This document shows positions 43,464 through 52,455 of a stretch of 64,000 nt of DNA, one piece after another (the first letter of the stretch is position 1; each line of letters opens with the position of its first letter). Under the pieces are notes generated by a model. That model searched no databases, had not been told where the DNA came from, and saw only the letters and a program-made list of their open reading frames with translations. The position numbers and the translations under genes are program-made. The stretch comes from Lutibaculum sp963816555 (GTDB lineage Bacteria; Pseudomonadota; Alphaproteobacteria; Rhizobiales; Tepidamorphaceae), in the NCBI GenBank assembly GCA_963816555.1, contig CAWFLD010000002.1, positions 434,001 to 498,000 of the forward strand, given 5' to 3'.

Positions 43464-44128
43464 GTGCCCACGCAGCACGCAAGCATGGCCAAGGCGGCGG
43501 GCCGGAGCGCCCGCGACCGCGTGTACGAGCTGATCTTCGAGGGGATCGTCCGCGGGGACTATCCCAGCGGATCGTTCATCGAGGAGGACATGGTCTGCCA
43601 TGTCGCCAACGTCTCGCGGACGCCCGTGCGCGAGGCGTTCAACCGCCTGGCGGCGGAGCGCTTCATCGACCTCCTGCCGCGGCGGGGGGCGATGGTCCGC
43701 CACGTCACGGCCCGGGAGCTGACCGAGGTCTACGAGGCGCGGCGGTTGATCGAGGGGCACGCCGCCGGCTGCATCTGCCGGGAGGGGCGCAGGGCGCCTC
43801 CGCACATGGGGAGCTGTGCGACGAGATGGAGGCGGTTGGCGCGAGCGACCTCGTCCGCGCGGTCGAGCTCAACCGGCTGTTCCATCGCGAGCTCGTCGCC
43901 GGCTCCGGCAACCGGGTCCTGATGGAGCTGTTCGACAGCCTCCATTCCCGCCTGATCCGCGTCGCGCTGTCGGCGCTTCGCGTCGACACGAGCCGCATCG
44001 ACGTCATCTGCCGCGAGCATCGCGAGCTGGTGGAGGCGCTCGACGACGGCGACGAGGCGAAGGCGCTCGCGATGCTCGACCGCCACCTCAGGCCGCTGTC
44101 CCAGATCATCGCCCAGCTCCCGCAATAG
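43464..44128 (+). CDS. GntR-family regulator with FCD ligand-binding domain, one frameshift
   Basis: About 220 residues. The winged helix reads RVYELIFEGIVRGDYPSGSF, VANVSRTPVREAFNRLAAER and LLPRRGAMVRHVTARELTEV. The FCD domain reads VYEARRLIEGHAAGCI and, after a frame change near 43790, LCDEMEAVGASDLVRAVELN, RLFHRELVAGSGNRVL and EHRELVEALDDGDEAKALAM with the metal/ligand-binding His residues. The GTG at 43464 follows GGGGAGGG; an ATG seven codons later is the alternative. It is divergent from hyuA across an AT-rich palindrome, so it most likely controls the hydantoinase/ABC/oxidase operon, with a carboxylate or amino-acid effector as is usual for FCD proteins. Confidence 0.85.
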
Positions 44129-44198
44129 CGGCCGCCGGCGAGAAAGCGCCCGGCCGGCGGCGACCGCCTCCCGGCGCGCCACGCCGCGCCCGCGCCTC

Positions 44199-45639
44199 CT
44201 ATGCCAGCGTGTAGCTCGTCTTCACGTGGGTGTAGAACTCCGCGGCGTAGCGGCCCTGTTCGCGCGGGCCGTAGCTCGAGCCCTTGCGAGCCGCCGAAGG
44301 GGACGTGGAAGTCGACGCCGGCCGTCGGCAGGTTGACCATCACCATGCCGGCCTCGGCGTTGCGCTTGAAGTGCGTGGCGTGCTTGAGGCTCGTCGTGCA
44401 GATGCCCGAGGACAGGCCGAAGGGCGTGTCGTTGGCGACGTGCAGCGCCTCCTCGTAGTCCCTGACGCGGATGACGCTGGCGACCGGGCCGAAGATCTCC
44501 TCGCGGCTGGTGCGCATGGCGTTCGTGCACTCGGTGAGGAGCGCCGGCTGGAGGTAGAAGCCCGGCGTCTCGCGGTTCAGCCGCTCGCCGCCGAAGGCGA
44601 GCCGCGCGCCGTCCTCGTCGCGGCCGATCGCGATGATACTTCAGGTCCTGGTCGAGCTGCCTCTGGTCGACGACCGGGCCGATCTGCGTTCCCTCCTTCA
44701 GCGCGTCGCCGACCACGAGCTTCTTCAGCCGCTCCGTCACGGCATCGACGAAGCGGTCGTGGATGCCCTGCTGCACGACGAGGCGCGAGGACGCCGTGCA
44801 GCGCTGGCCGGTCGAGTAGAAGGCGCCGTTGACGGCGACCTCGACGGCCGTGTCGAGATCGGCGTCGTCGAGCACGACGAGCGGGTTCTTGCCGCCCATC
44901 TCGAGCTGCACCTTGCGCATGTTCTCCGCGCAGGCGGCCGCGACGCGCCGGCCCGTCGAGACCGAGCCGGTGAAGCTGACGGCGGCGACGTCGGGGCTGT
45001 CGAGGATCGCCTGGCCGACGACCGAGCCCTTGCCCATGACGAGGTTGAGCACGCCCCGCGGCAGGCCGGCGCGGTGCAGGATGTCGGCGATCTCCCAGGC
45101 GCAGCCCGGCGTCAGCTCGGCCGGCTTGAAGACCACCGTGTTGCCGTGGCAGAGCGCCGGCGCGATCTTCCAGGCGGGGATGGCGACCGGGAAGTTCCAC
45201 GGCGTGATGAGGCCGACGACGCCCATCGGCTCGCGGGTCATCTCGACGCCGATGCCCGGCCGGACGGAGGGGACCGTCTCGCCCGTCAGGCGCAGCGCCT
45301 CGCCGGCGAAGAAGTCGAAGATCTGGGCGGCGCGGCCGGTCTCGGCGATCCCCTCGGGCAGCGTCTTGCCCTCCTCGCGGGCGAGCAGCCGGCCGATCTC
45401 GTCCTTGCGCGCCAGGAGCTCGTCCGCGGTCTTGCGCAGGATCGCGTGGCGCTGCAGGAGGCCCGAGCGCGACCAGCTCGGGAAGGCGCGCCTGGCGGCG
45501 GCGATCGCCTCGCGCGCCTGCTCGCGCGGTGGCGCGGGCATATTCGCCGACCACGTCGTCCGGTGTTCGAGGGATTGACGTTCGCGACGGGCTCTCCGTC
45601 GATCCATTCGCCGTCGATCAGGTTGCGGTGCAGGTTCAT
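44199..45639 (-). CDS. Aldehyde dehydrogenase, probably 2-oxoglutarate semialdehyde dehydrogenase, frameshifts
   Basis: About 478 residues, ALDH superfamily: NLIDGEWIDGEPVANVNPSN at the start, VVGLITPWNFPVAIPAWKI, catalytic Glu in VQLEMGGKNPLVVLDDADL, catalytic Cys in STGQRCTASSRLVV, and AGMVMVNLPTAGVDFHVPFG near the end, finishing EFYTHVKTSYTLA. Extra bases lie near 45570, 45535, 44635 and 44285. Location beside uronate dehydrogenase and opposite KdgD, whose product is 2,5-dioxopentanoate, points to NAD(P)-dependent formation of 2-oxoglutarate, the final step of the oxidative uronate pathway. Sequence alone cannot exclude succinate semialdehyde as substrate. Confidence 0.82.
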
Positions 45640-45710
45640 GTCCGAATCTCCCGGTCTGGTGTCTGCGGCTCGCGGCGCGGCCGGCGCGGCGCGGCCGGCG
45701 CGGCCGGCGG

Positions 45711-46517
45711 TCAGCCATCGTCGTCGGGGTGGCCGGCGGCCGCGAAGGCGCCGCCCTGGTAGACGACGGCCGGGTCGTCGGGCGCCTCGGGGGCCGCCCC
45801 GGCGATCACCTCCTCGCGCCACCGCGCCGAGGAGTGCTTCGGCGTCCAGCCGAGGAAGCCGGCGCGGGAATTGTCCCACCAGCTCTCCTCGTTGCCGGAG
45901 GCGCCGAAGACGACCGTGTGGCCGAGACGCGGTGCGGCGAAGGCGCGGGCGATCAGGTCGTAGAGGTCTTCGGCGGCGAGCCAGGTCGCGAGCATGCGCG
46001 GGTTCTTCGGCCGGTCGAAGCAGGAGCCGATGCGGACCGAGAGGCATTCCTGGCCGAACTTCTCGAAATAGAGGGTCGCGAGGTTCTCGCCGAAGGCCTT
46101 GGACACGCCGTAGAGGGAGTCGGGCTTCGGCAGCACCGTGTTGTCCAGCCGCTCGTCGCGCCGGTAGTAGCCGATCACGTGGTTGGAGCTCGCGAAGACG
46201 ATGCGCGGCCGGCCGTGGTGCCGGGCCGCCTCGAAGAGGTTGTAGGTGCCGGCGATGTTGCCGTCGAGGATGAGCTCCCACCTTTTCTCGACCGAGATGC
46301 CGCCGAGATGGATCACCCCGTCGACGCCGCCGGCGAAGAGGCCGCTCACCGCCTGCGCGTCGCCGAGCTCGCACGCGACGAAGCTCTCGTGCTCGGCGAG
46401 GTCGGCGATCTCGACGATGTCGGACAGCACGACGTGGCGGGCGATCGCCGGCAGGAAGGGCCGCAGCTTCGATCCGACGCCGCCGGCCGCGCCGGTCATC
46501 AGGAGCCTGTTCAGCAT
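45711..46517 (-). CDS. udh: Uronate dehydrogenase
   Basis: A 268-residue NAD-dependent extended/atypical SDR oxidising D-galacturonate or D-glucuronate to the aldarolactone. The N-terminal Rossmann loop is LLMTGAAGGVGSKLRPFL, LSDIVEIADL is the adenine-ribose Asp region, and VIHLGGISVEKRWELILDGN follows. Catalytic Ser111 (FASSNHVIGYY) and Tyr136-x3-Lys140 (YGVSK) fall at the numbering known for Agrobacterium Udh. The frame is intact and the length matches the family. It is 14 bp downstream of the TRAP permease and 70 bp before the aldehyde dehydrogenase, so it is part of the uronate operon. Confidence 0.92.
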   Translation of the reverse strand: MLNRLLMTGAAGGVGSKLRPFLPAIARHVVLSDIVEIADLAEHESFVACELGDAQAVSGLFAGGVDGVIHLGGISVEKRWELILDGNIAGTYNLFEAARHHGRPRIVFASSNHVIGYYRRDERLDNTVLPKPDSLYGVSKAFGENLATLYFEKFGQECLSVRIGSCFDRPKNPRMLATWLAAEDLYDLIARAFAAPRLGHTVVFGASGNEESWWDNSRAGFLGWTPKHSSARWREEVIAGAAPEAPDDPAVVYQGGAFAAAGHPDDDG

Positions 46518-46530
46518 CGTCGTCCTTTCT

Positions 46531-47812
46531 CTATTCGAGGAGGGCCGGCAGGGTCAGCGAGACCGCCGGCACGTAGGTCACGAGCATCAGCGCCACGAGG
46601 ATCGCGAGGTAGAAGGGCCAGATCGTCCGCACCGCCTGCTCGATCTTGATGTTGCCGATGACGCAGCCGACGAACAGGCACGCGCCGACCGGCGGCGTGC
46701 ACAGGCCGAGGCCCAGGTTCATCATCAGTATGATGCCGAACTGGATCGGATCCATCCCGAGCTGCACGACCACCGGCAGGAAGATCGGCGTGCAGATCAG
46801 GATCAGCGCCGCCATGTCCATGATCATGCCGAGGAAGAGCAGGACCAGGTTGAGGACGAGCAGGATCACGTACGGGTTGTCCGAGACGGCCGTCAGCACG
46901 CCGGTCAGCTGCTCCGGCACCCGGTAGAGCGCGAGCAGGTAGGCGAAGGCCGAGGCGCAGCCGACGAGGATCATCACGATCGAGGTCGTGCGCACCGCGC
47001 TGAGCACGGCGAGCCTGAACGAGCGCCACGTCAGCTCGCGATAGACGAGCCCGGTGATGACGACGCGCGTAGATCGCCCCGAACGCGCCGGACTCCGTGA
47101 CCGTCAGGATGCCCGACAGGACGCCGCCGACGATGATCACCGCGGTCAGCAGGCCCGGGATCGCCGCCGCGAAGCTCACGACCAGCGAGCCGAAGCCCGG
47201 GAACGGCTCCTGCGGGTAGCCGCGCCTGACCGCCACCACATAGGCCGCGACCGCGAGGCACAGGCACATCAGGATGCCCGGCACGACGCCGGCGATGAAC
47301 AGCTTCGAGACGGAGATGCCGCCGCCGGCCGCCACGGCGTAGAGGATCATGTTGTGGCTCGGCGGGATGACGACGCCGGCGATCGACGAGGTGACGGTGA
47401 CGTTGACCGCGTAGTCGGCGTCGTAGCCCTTCTCCTTCATGACCGGCATGAGGATCGCGCCGAGCGCCGAGGTGTCGGCGACGGCGGAGCCGGAGATGCC
47501 GCCGAACAGCATCGAGGAGAAGACGTTCACGGCGCCGAGGCCGCCGCGCACATTGCCGACGGCGGCGGCGGCGAGCCGCACGAGCCGCGCCGCGATGCCG
47601 CCGTGCAGCATCAGCTCGCCCGCGAAGATGAAGAACGGGATCGCGAGCAGCGAGAAGACCGAGACGCCGGAGAGGATGCGCTGGAACGCCACGAAGAGCG
47701 GCAGCCCCTCGTAGAGGAAGGCGCAGACCGAGGCGAGGCCGATGGCGAAGGCGACCGGGGCCCCGGCGATGAGGCCGAGGAAGAACACGCCGAACAGGAT
47801 GGACAGGCCCAT
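46531..47812 (-). CDS. TRAP transporter large permease (DctM-like), one frameshift
   Basis: About 426 residues with 12 predicted helices. It starts MGLSILFGVFFLGLIAGAPV; family motifs include IPFFIFAGELMLHGGIAARL, LFGGISGSAVADTSALGAI and GVVIPPSHNMILYAVAAGG, and LFLGMIMDMAALILICTPIF with NLGLGLCTPPVGACLFVGC in the second half. The frame shifts near 47060-47020 and continues from LSAVRTTSIVMILVG. It ends at 46531. It forms the cation-coupled channel with the small subunit, loaded by the DctP protein. The start lies 2 bp from the small-permease stop. The substrate is probably a uronic or aldaric acid, by context. Confidence 0.9.
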
Positions 47813-47814
47813 CG

Positions 47815-48354
47815 CTAGGTCTCGTCCTCGTCGCGCCCCGCGAGGCGGCCGGCGAGCGCCGCGCCGGCGAAGACGATCATCAGGATGCCGCAGATCATCA
47901 GCGGCGCGGCCCGCCAGCTCTCCGAGAAGTTGATCATCGGGATCTTGCGCGTCAGGTTCGTCGCGACGAGGCGCCAGCCCTGCCACGCCATGAAGCCGGC
48001 GAAGACGATCACGTAGAGGTCCGCGACGTAGCGCAGGAGCAGGCGCGGGCCGCGCGGCATCGCCTCGCGCACGAAGTCGATGGAGAGATGGCTGTTGCGC
48101 CGCACGCCCACGGCCGCCCCGAGGAAGGTGATCCAGGCGATGAGCAGGATGGAGAGCTGCTCGACCCAGGTCGGCGTGCTGTTGATCACGTAGCGGCCCC
48201 ACACCAGCCAGCCGAAGATCGCGATGAGCACCACGAGCGCGGTGCCGGCGAGCAGCATGCAGAGCCTCGCCACCAGGTCGAGCGCGCGCGTCGCGGGCGA
48301 GGCCGGGGGCGCGGCGGGCGCCGTCCCGCCGGTCATGTCGTGCAGGTCGGTCAA
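47815..48354 (-). CDS. TRAP transporter small permease (DctQ-like)
   Basis: A 179-residue protein with four helices: ALDLVARLCMLLAGTALVVL, FGWLVWGRYVINSTPTWVEQ, ITFLGAAVGVRRNSHLSIDF (a DctQ hallmark) and APLMICGILMIVFAGAAL. The N terminus is a short Gly/Ala/Pro-rich cytosolic tail. The frame is intact. It is 2 bp upstream of the large permease. A GC-rich hairpin separates it from the binding-protein gene, a common device giving more binding protein than permease. Confidence 0.9.
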   Translation of the reverse strand: MTDLHDMTGGTAPAAPPASPATRALDLVARLCMLLAGTALVVLIAIFGWLVWGRYVINSTPTWVEQLSILLIAWITFLGAAVGVRRNSHLSIDFVREAMPRGPRLLLRYVADLYVIVFAGFMAWQGWRLVATNLTRKIPMINFSESWRAAPLMICGILMIVFAGAALAGRLAGRDEDET

Positions 48355-48377
48355 GCGGAAGGGCCTTTCGCAAGAAG

Positions 48378-48400
48378 CCCCGGGTGCCGGGCACCCGGGG
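48378..48400 (-). terminator. Intraoperon hairpin between dctP and dctQ
   Basis: Perfect 10-bp stem CCCCGGGTGC / GCACCCGGGG with the 3-nt loop CGG, lying between the dctP stop (48421) and the dctQ start (48354). No long T run follows, so partial termination or protection of the dctP mRNA 3' end is more likely than full termination. Confidence 0.6.
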
Positions 48401-48420
48401 TCATTGCAGGGCAGGGAAGG

Positions 48421-49413
48421 TCAGTTCGTCGCCCGGATGTCGTCGATCAGCGACTTCAGGTCCGGGTTGTCCTTGATGAACTTGTCGTAGACGGGCTTCA
48501 TCGCGTCCTGGAACGCCGACTTGTCGGCGATCTCGTTGATCTTGACGCCCGACTCCTCGACCTCCTTCCTGGCCTTCTCGGAGTCCACCGCCCACAGCTC
48601 GCGCTGCTTCTTCGCCGCGTCGATCGCCGCCTGCCGGACGATCTCCTGGTCCTCCTTCGACAGCGCGTCCCAGCTCGCCTTGGCGATGCAGACGCACTCC
48701 GGGATGATCAGGTGCTCGGTCGTCGAGTAGTACTTGGCGACCTCGTAGTGGTTCGACGACTCGTAGGAGGGGTAGTTGTTCTCCGCGCCGTCGACGACGC
48801 CGGTCTTGAGCGACTGGTAGACCTCGCCGTACGGCATCGGCGTCGCGTTGCCGCCCATCGCCGCGATCATGTCGACGTAGAGGTCGTTGTTCATGACCCG
48901 GACCTTGAGGCCCTTCACGTCTTCCGGCTTCTCGATCGGGTGCTTGGTGTTGTACATCGAGCGCGCGCCGCTATCGAACCACGACAGCGCCACGAGGCCC
49001 TTCTCGGCGAGCGCGTCGGCGAAGCGCTGGCCGATCGGCCCGTCCATCACCTTGTGCATCTGGTCGACGCTGGAGAAGATGAAGGGCAGCGACAGCACGT
49101 TCGTCTCGGGGACGATCGGGCCCATCGGGCCCATGTTGAAATTGGCGAAGTCGAGCGCGCCGTTGCGCGTCTGCTCGATGGCGTCCGGCTGATCGCCGAG
49201 CACGCCGTTGTGGTAGACCGTCGCGTTGATGCGGCCGTCCGTCTTCTCGGTGACGTCCTTGGCGAACTGGTCCATCGCGACGCCGTTCGGATAGGTCGGC
49301 GGATGGATGTTCCAGCCCCGCCAGTCCTTCGCCGATGCCGTGGACACCGCGGCGACCGACAGGGTCGCGGCGGCCAGGGCCGTCATCCGCAGAACCGCGC
49401 TCAGCTTGGTCAT
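48421..49413 (-). CDS. TRAP transporter substrate-binding protein (DctP-like) of the uronate operon
   Basis: About 330 residues. The Sec signal is MTKLSAVLRMTALAAATLSV with cleavage near STASA. The mature protein has the DctP fold: WRGWNIHPPTYPNGVAMDQF, VSLPFIFSSVDQMHKVMDGP (here LSLPFIFS), KGLKVRVMNNDLYVDMIAAM with the conserved Arg that binds the solute carboxylate, then NATPMPYGEVYQSLKTGVVD and EKVAKYYSTTEH-like sequence. The ATG at 49413 was chosen, 13 codons inside a longer frame, since it begins the signal peptide. First gene of the minus-strand uronate operon. Solute: a uronate is inferred from the downstream Udh gene. Confidence 0.9.
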   Translation of the reverse strand: MTKLSAVLRMTALAAATLSVAAVSTASAKDWRGWNIHPPTYPNGVAMDQFAKDVTEKTDGRINATVYHNGVLGDQPDAIEQTRNGALDFANFNMGPMGPIVPETNVLSLPFIFSSVDQMHKVMDGPIGQRFADALAEKGLVALSWFDSGARSMYNTKHPIEKPEDVKGLKVRVMNNDLYVDMIAAMGGNATPMPYGEVYQSLKTGVVDGAENNYPSYESSNHYEVAKYYSTTEHLIIPECVCIAKASWDALSKEDQEIVRQAAIDAAKKQRELWAVDSEKARKEVEESGVKINEIADKSAFQDAMKPVYDKFIKDNPDLKSLIDDIRATN

Positions 49414-49446
49414 GTTTCCCCTCCCGTGGGGCGTTCCGCCCCTGCT

Positions 49447-49460
49447 TGTCATATCATACG
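49447..49460. promoter_or_regulatory. Operator half-site candidate upstream of the TRAP-udh operon
   Basis: TTGTCATATCATAC at 49447-49460 shares TTGTCATA with the control region on the other side of the regulator gene (50334 onward), and a second TGTCATCATAC follows after about 8 bp. AT-rich in a GC-rich context, and within 40 bp of the dctP start. Proposed as a binding region for the GntR protein encoded at 49583. Confidence 0.4.
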
Positions 49461-49582
49461 GAGGCTGTCATCATACAACTAAGAAACAAGTCGTCAACAG
49501 CTTCTCCCGGCCGTCGCGCCGGTCCGCTTTCCGGTCCGGGGCGGATCGCACGGCGCGGGAGGGCTGCCTTCGGAGACGGTGC

Positions 49583-50326
49583 ATGAGCGAGGTGTCCACG
49601 GCGCAGGGCAGGGCGGGGCGGAAGCCCGGCCGCCGCAATCTCGTCGCCACGGTGAGCGAGCGGCTGCGGCAGGCCATTCTCGGCGGCGAGCTGAAGCCGG
49701 GCGACAAGCTGCCGAGCGAGGCGGAGCTGACGCAGCAGCACGAGGTGAGCCGCACGGTGATCCGCGAGGCGATCGCCTCTCTGCGCGCCGACGGCCTCGT
49801 CGAGCCGCGCCACGGCGTCGGCGTCTTCGTGCTGGAGAGCCAGCCGCTCGCGTCGCCGGGAGCCTTCCAGGTCCTCGATCCGGCCCGGATCTCCTCGCTG
49901 ATCGAGATGCTGGAGCTGCGTGCGGCGGTCGAGACGGAGGCGGCAGGCCTCGCCGCCACCCGCCGCTCCCCGGCCCAGGAGGAGGCGATCCTCGAATGCC
50001 TCGACGACCTCGACCGGCTCGTGGAGGCGCGCCGGCCGACGACGGAGGCGGACTTCGCCTTCCACCTCGCCATCGCCGACGCGACCAACAACCCGCGCTT
50101 CCGCGAGTTCCTGGAGCTGATGGGCCGGAACGTCATCCCGCGCGCCTCCCTGCAGGCGGGGCAGCGCGAGGAGGCGCCGCCGGAGTACCTGAAGCAGATC
50201 CAGTCGGAGCACCGCTCCATCGCCGAGGCGGTCTCCGCGCGCGACGAGGGGGCGGCGCGGGAGGCGATGCGCGTCCATCTGCAGGGCAGCCAGCAGCGCT
50301 ACCGCAACCTCATCCGGCGCAGCTGA
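49583..50326 (+). CDS. FadR-subfamily GntR regulator of the uronate cluster
   Basis: A 247-residue repressor-type protein. The winged helix reads RRNLVATVSERLRQAILGGE, LKPGDKLPSEAELTQQHEVS and RTVIREAIASLRADGLVEPR, and the FCD domain has ELRAAVETEAAGLAA, DFAFHLAIADATNNPRFREF and SEHRSIAEAVSARDEGAARE with three conserved His/Asp ligand positions. The frame is intact; ATG start at 49583. It lies between the divergent TRAP-udh operon and the kdgD operon, both of whose control regions carry TCATA/TATGA half-sites, so it likely represses both until a uronate or aldarate binds. ExuR- or UxuR-like by context. Confidence 0.88.
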   Translation: MSEVSTAQGRAGRKPGRRNLVATVSERLRQAILGGELKPGDKLPSEAELTQQHEVSRTVIREAIASLRADGLVEPRHGVGVFVLESQPLASPGAFQVLDPARISSLIEMLELRAAVETEAAGLAATRRSPAQEEAILECLDDLDRLVEARRPTTEADFAFHLAIADATNNPRFREFLELMGRNVIPRASLQAGQREEAPPEYLKQIQSEHRSIAEAVSARDEGAAREAMRVHLQGSQQRYRNLIRRS

Positions 50327-50357
50327 GGCGGTCTTGTCATACGTCATGTTGACAGAG

Positions 50358-50373
50358 ATATGATGAGTCATAT
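50358..50373. promoter_or_regulatory. Inverted repeat operator candidate upstream of kdgD
   Basis: ATATGA-TGAG-TCATAT (50358-50373), perfect 6-bp arms, also containing the self-complementary TCATATGA at 50368-50375. TTGTCATACGTCATG lies just upstream from 50334. It is placed 37-52 bp before the kdgD start and within the only AT-rich part of the 83-bp gap after the regulator gene. Confidence 0.5.
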
Positions 50374-50409
50374 GATCCCTGCCGAGGCACGTGCAATGGA
50401 TCAGGACGG

Positions 50410-51318
50410 ATGATGGAACCGATCGCGCTGAAGGAGGCTCTGGGAGCGGGGCTGCTGTCGTTCCCGGTGACGCCCTTCGGCCCCGACGGCGGCTTCAACG
50501 AGGGGCCGTACCGCGAGCATGTCGGATGGCTGTCCGGCTTCGGCGCGAGCGCGCTCTTCGCGGCAGGCGGCACCGGCGAGTTCTTCTCGCTGGCGCCGGA
50601 GGAGGTGCCGGCGATCGTGCGCGCGGCCAAGGACGCGGCGGGCGAGACGCCGATCGTCGCCGGCTGCGGCTACGGCACGCCGATCGCCGTGCCGCTCGCC
50701 AGGGCCTGCGAGGCGGCGGGCGCCGACGGCATCCTTCTGCTGCCGCACTACCTGATCGACGCGCCGCAGGAGGGGATCCTGCAGCATATCAAGGCGGTCT
50801 GCGACGCCGTCTCGATCGGCGTCATCGTCTACAACCGCGACAACTCGGTCGTCTCCGCCGAAACCCTCGGGCGCCTGTGCGACGCCTGCCCGAACCTCGT
50901 CGGCTTCAAGGACGGCTCGGGCGACATCGGCCTCGTGCGGCAGATCACGGCGGTGCTCGGCGACCGGCTCACCTATCTCGGCGGCATGCCGACGGCCGAG
51001 CTCTTCGCCGAGGCCTATCTCGGGGCGGGCGTGACGACCTATTCCTCCGCCGTCTTCAACTTCGTGCCGACGCTCGCGGTGGAGTTCTACGGCGCCCTGC
51101 GGGCCGGCGACCGGCCGCGCACGGAGACGATCCTGAAGGAGTTCTTCTATCCCTTCATGGAGATCCGCAGCCGCCGCAAGGGCTATGCCGTCTCCGCCAT
51201 CAAGGCGGGCGTGCGGCTGGCGGGCTACGATGCCGGGCCGGTGCGGCCGCCGCTCGTCGACCTGACGGAGGAGGAGAGCCAGATGCTGGCCCGCCTGATC
51301 GAGCCGTACCGCGCATGA
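50410..51318 (+). CDS. kdgD: 5-dehydro-4-deoxyglucarate dehydratase (DHDPS/NAL superfamily)
   Basis: A 302-residue class I aldolase-fold enzyme converting 5-keto-4-deoxy-D-glucarate to 2,5-dioxopentanoate with loss of water and CO2. LSFPVTPFGPDGGFNEGPYR, ALFAAGGTGEFFSLAPEEV (the GTGE variant typical of KdgD), catalytic Tyr141 in GVIVYNRDN and Schiff-base Lys167 in VGFKDGSGDIG are visible. The frame is intact. The start is the first of two adjacent ATGs. The stop overlaps the next gene (ATGA). It is the central step linking the cycloisomerase product to the semialdehyde dehydrogenase. Confidence 0.92.
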   Translation: MMEPIALKEALGAGLLSFPVTPFGPDGGFNEGPYREHVGWLSGFGASALFAAGGTGEFFSLAPEEVPAIVRAAKDAAGETPIVAGCGYGTPIAVPLARACEAAGADGILLLPHYLIDAPQEGILQHIKAVCDAVSIGVIVYNRDNSVVSAETLGRLCDACPNLVGFKDGSGDIGLVRQITAVLGDRLTYLGGMPTAELFAEAYLGAGVTTYSSAVFNFVPTLAVEFYGALRAGDRPRTETILKEFFYPFMEIRSRRKGYAVSAIKAGVRLAGYDAGPVRPPLVDLTEEESQMLARLIEPYRA

Positions 51319-52453
51319 AGATCGAGAGCGTCCGCACCCACGTCCTCGACCACCGGCTCGACCGCGCCTTCGAGAGCGCCTCGATGCGCTTCGACCGGCG
51401 CCAGCACTGCCTCGTCGAGATCGTCTGCGACGACGGCACGGTCGGCTGGGGCGAATGTCTCGGCCCGGCGGGCCCGAACGCGGCGGTCGTGAAGGCCTAC
51501 GCGCCGTGGCTCGCCGGCCGCGACCCGCTGGAGACGGAGAAGATCTGGCTCGAGCTCTACAACGTGCTGCGCGACCAGGGCCAGCGCGGCCTCACCGTCA
51601 CCGCGCTGTCCGGCATCGACATCGCGCTGTGGGACATCAAGGGCAAGCACTTCGGCGTGCCCGTCTCGACGCTCCTCGGCGGCCGCTTCCGCGACAGCGT
51701 GCGCGCCTATGCGACGGGGTCGTTCCGCAAGGACGGCGTCGACCCGGTCGCCGACATCGCCGCGGAGGTCGCCGGCTACGCGGCCGAGGGCTTCCATGCG
51801 GTCAAGATCAAGATCGGCTTCGACGTCGAGCAGGACCTGGAGGTCATCGAGGCGGTGCGCGACGCGATCGGCCTCGACATGCGGCTGATGATCGACGCGA
51901 ACCACGGCTACGACGTGCTCGAGGCGGTCGAGGTCGGGCAGGTCGCCGCCGGGTTCGCCGTCGACTGGTTCGAGGAGCCGGTGCTGCCGGAGCAGCTCGG
52001 CGCCTACCGGGCGGTCCGCGAGGGCCAGCCGATCCCCGTCGCCGGCGGCGAGACCTGGCACGGCCGCTACGGCTTCGAGGAGCCGCTGAGGACGCGCGTC
52101 CGTCGACATCGCCCAGCCCGACATCTGCGGCGCCGGCGGCTTCACCGAGATGCGGCGGATCGCCGATCTCGCCGCCATGCACGGCGTGCGGCTCGTGCCC
52201 CATGTCTGGGGCACCGGCGTCGCGATCGCCGCCGGCCTGCAGTTCATGGCGGCGCTGCCGCCGAGCCCGCCGCGCAGGAACCCGGTCGAGCCGATCCTCG
52301 AGTTCGACCGCACGCCCAACCCGTTCCGCCAGGCGGTGCTGACGGCGCCGATCGAGCACGAGAGGGGGCGTGGTGCGCATCCCGGACGGGCCGGGGCTCG
52401 GCATCGAGATCGACCGCGACGCGCTTCGGGCCTACGCGCTGAAGGAGGAGTGA
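51315..52453 (+). CDS. gci: D-galactarolactone cycloisomerase (enolase superfamily), two frameshifts
   Basis: About 379 residues. MKIESVRTHVLDHRLDRAFE and SASMRFDRRQHCLVEIVCDD closely match the Agrobacterium Gci N terminus as I recall it, as do ALWDIKGKHFGVPVSTLLGG and FHAVKIKIGFDVEQDLEVIE (catalytic K-x-K). Metal ligands are seen as D in MLMIDANHGY-type sequence (LMIDANHGYD), E in DWFEEPVLPEQL and E in AGGETWHGRY. Extra bases near 52103 and 52366 shift the frame; the tail reads IPDGPGLGIEIDRDALRAY. It converts galactaro-1,4-lactone to 3-deoxy-2-keto-hexarate, the KdgD substrate. It overlaps kdgD by 4 bp. Confidence 0.88.
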
Positions 52454-52455
52454 CG

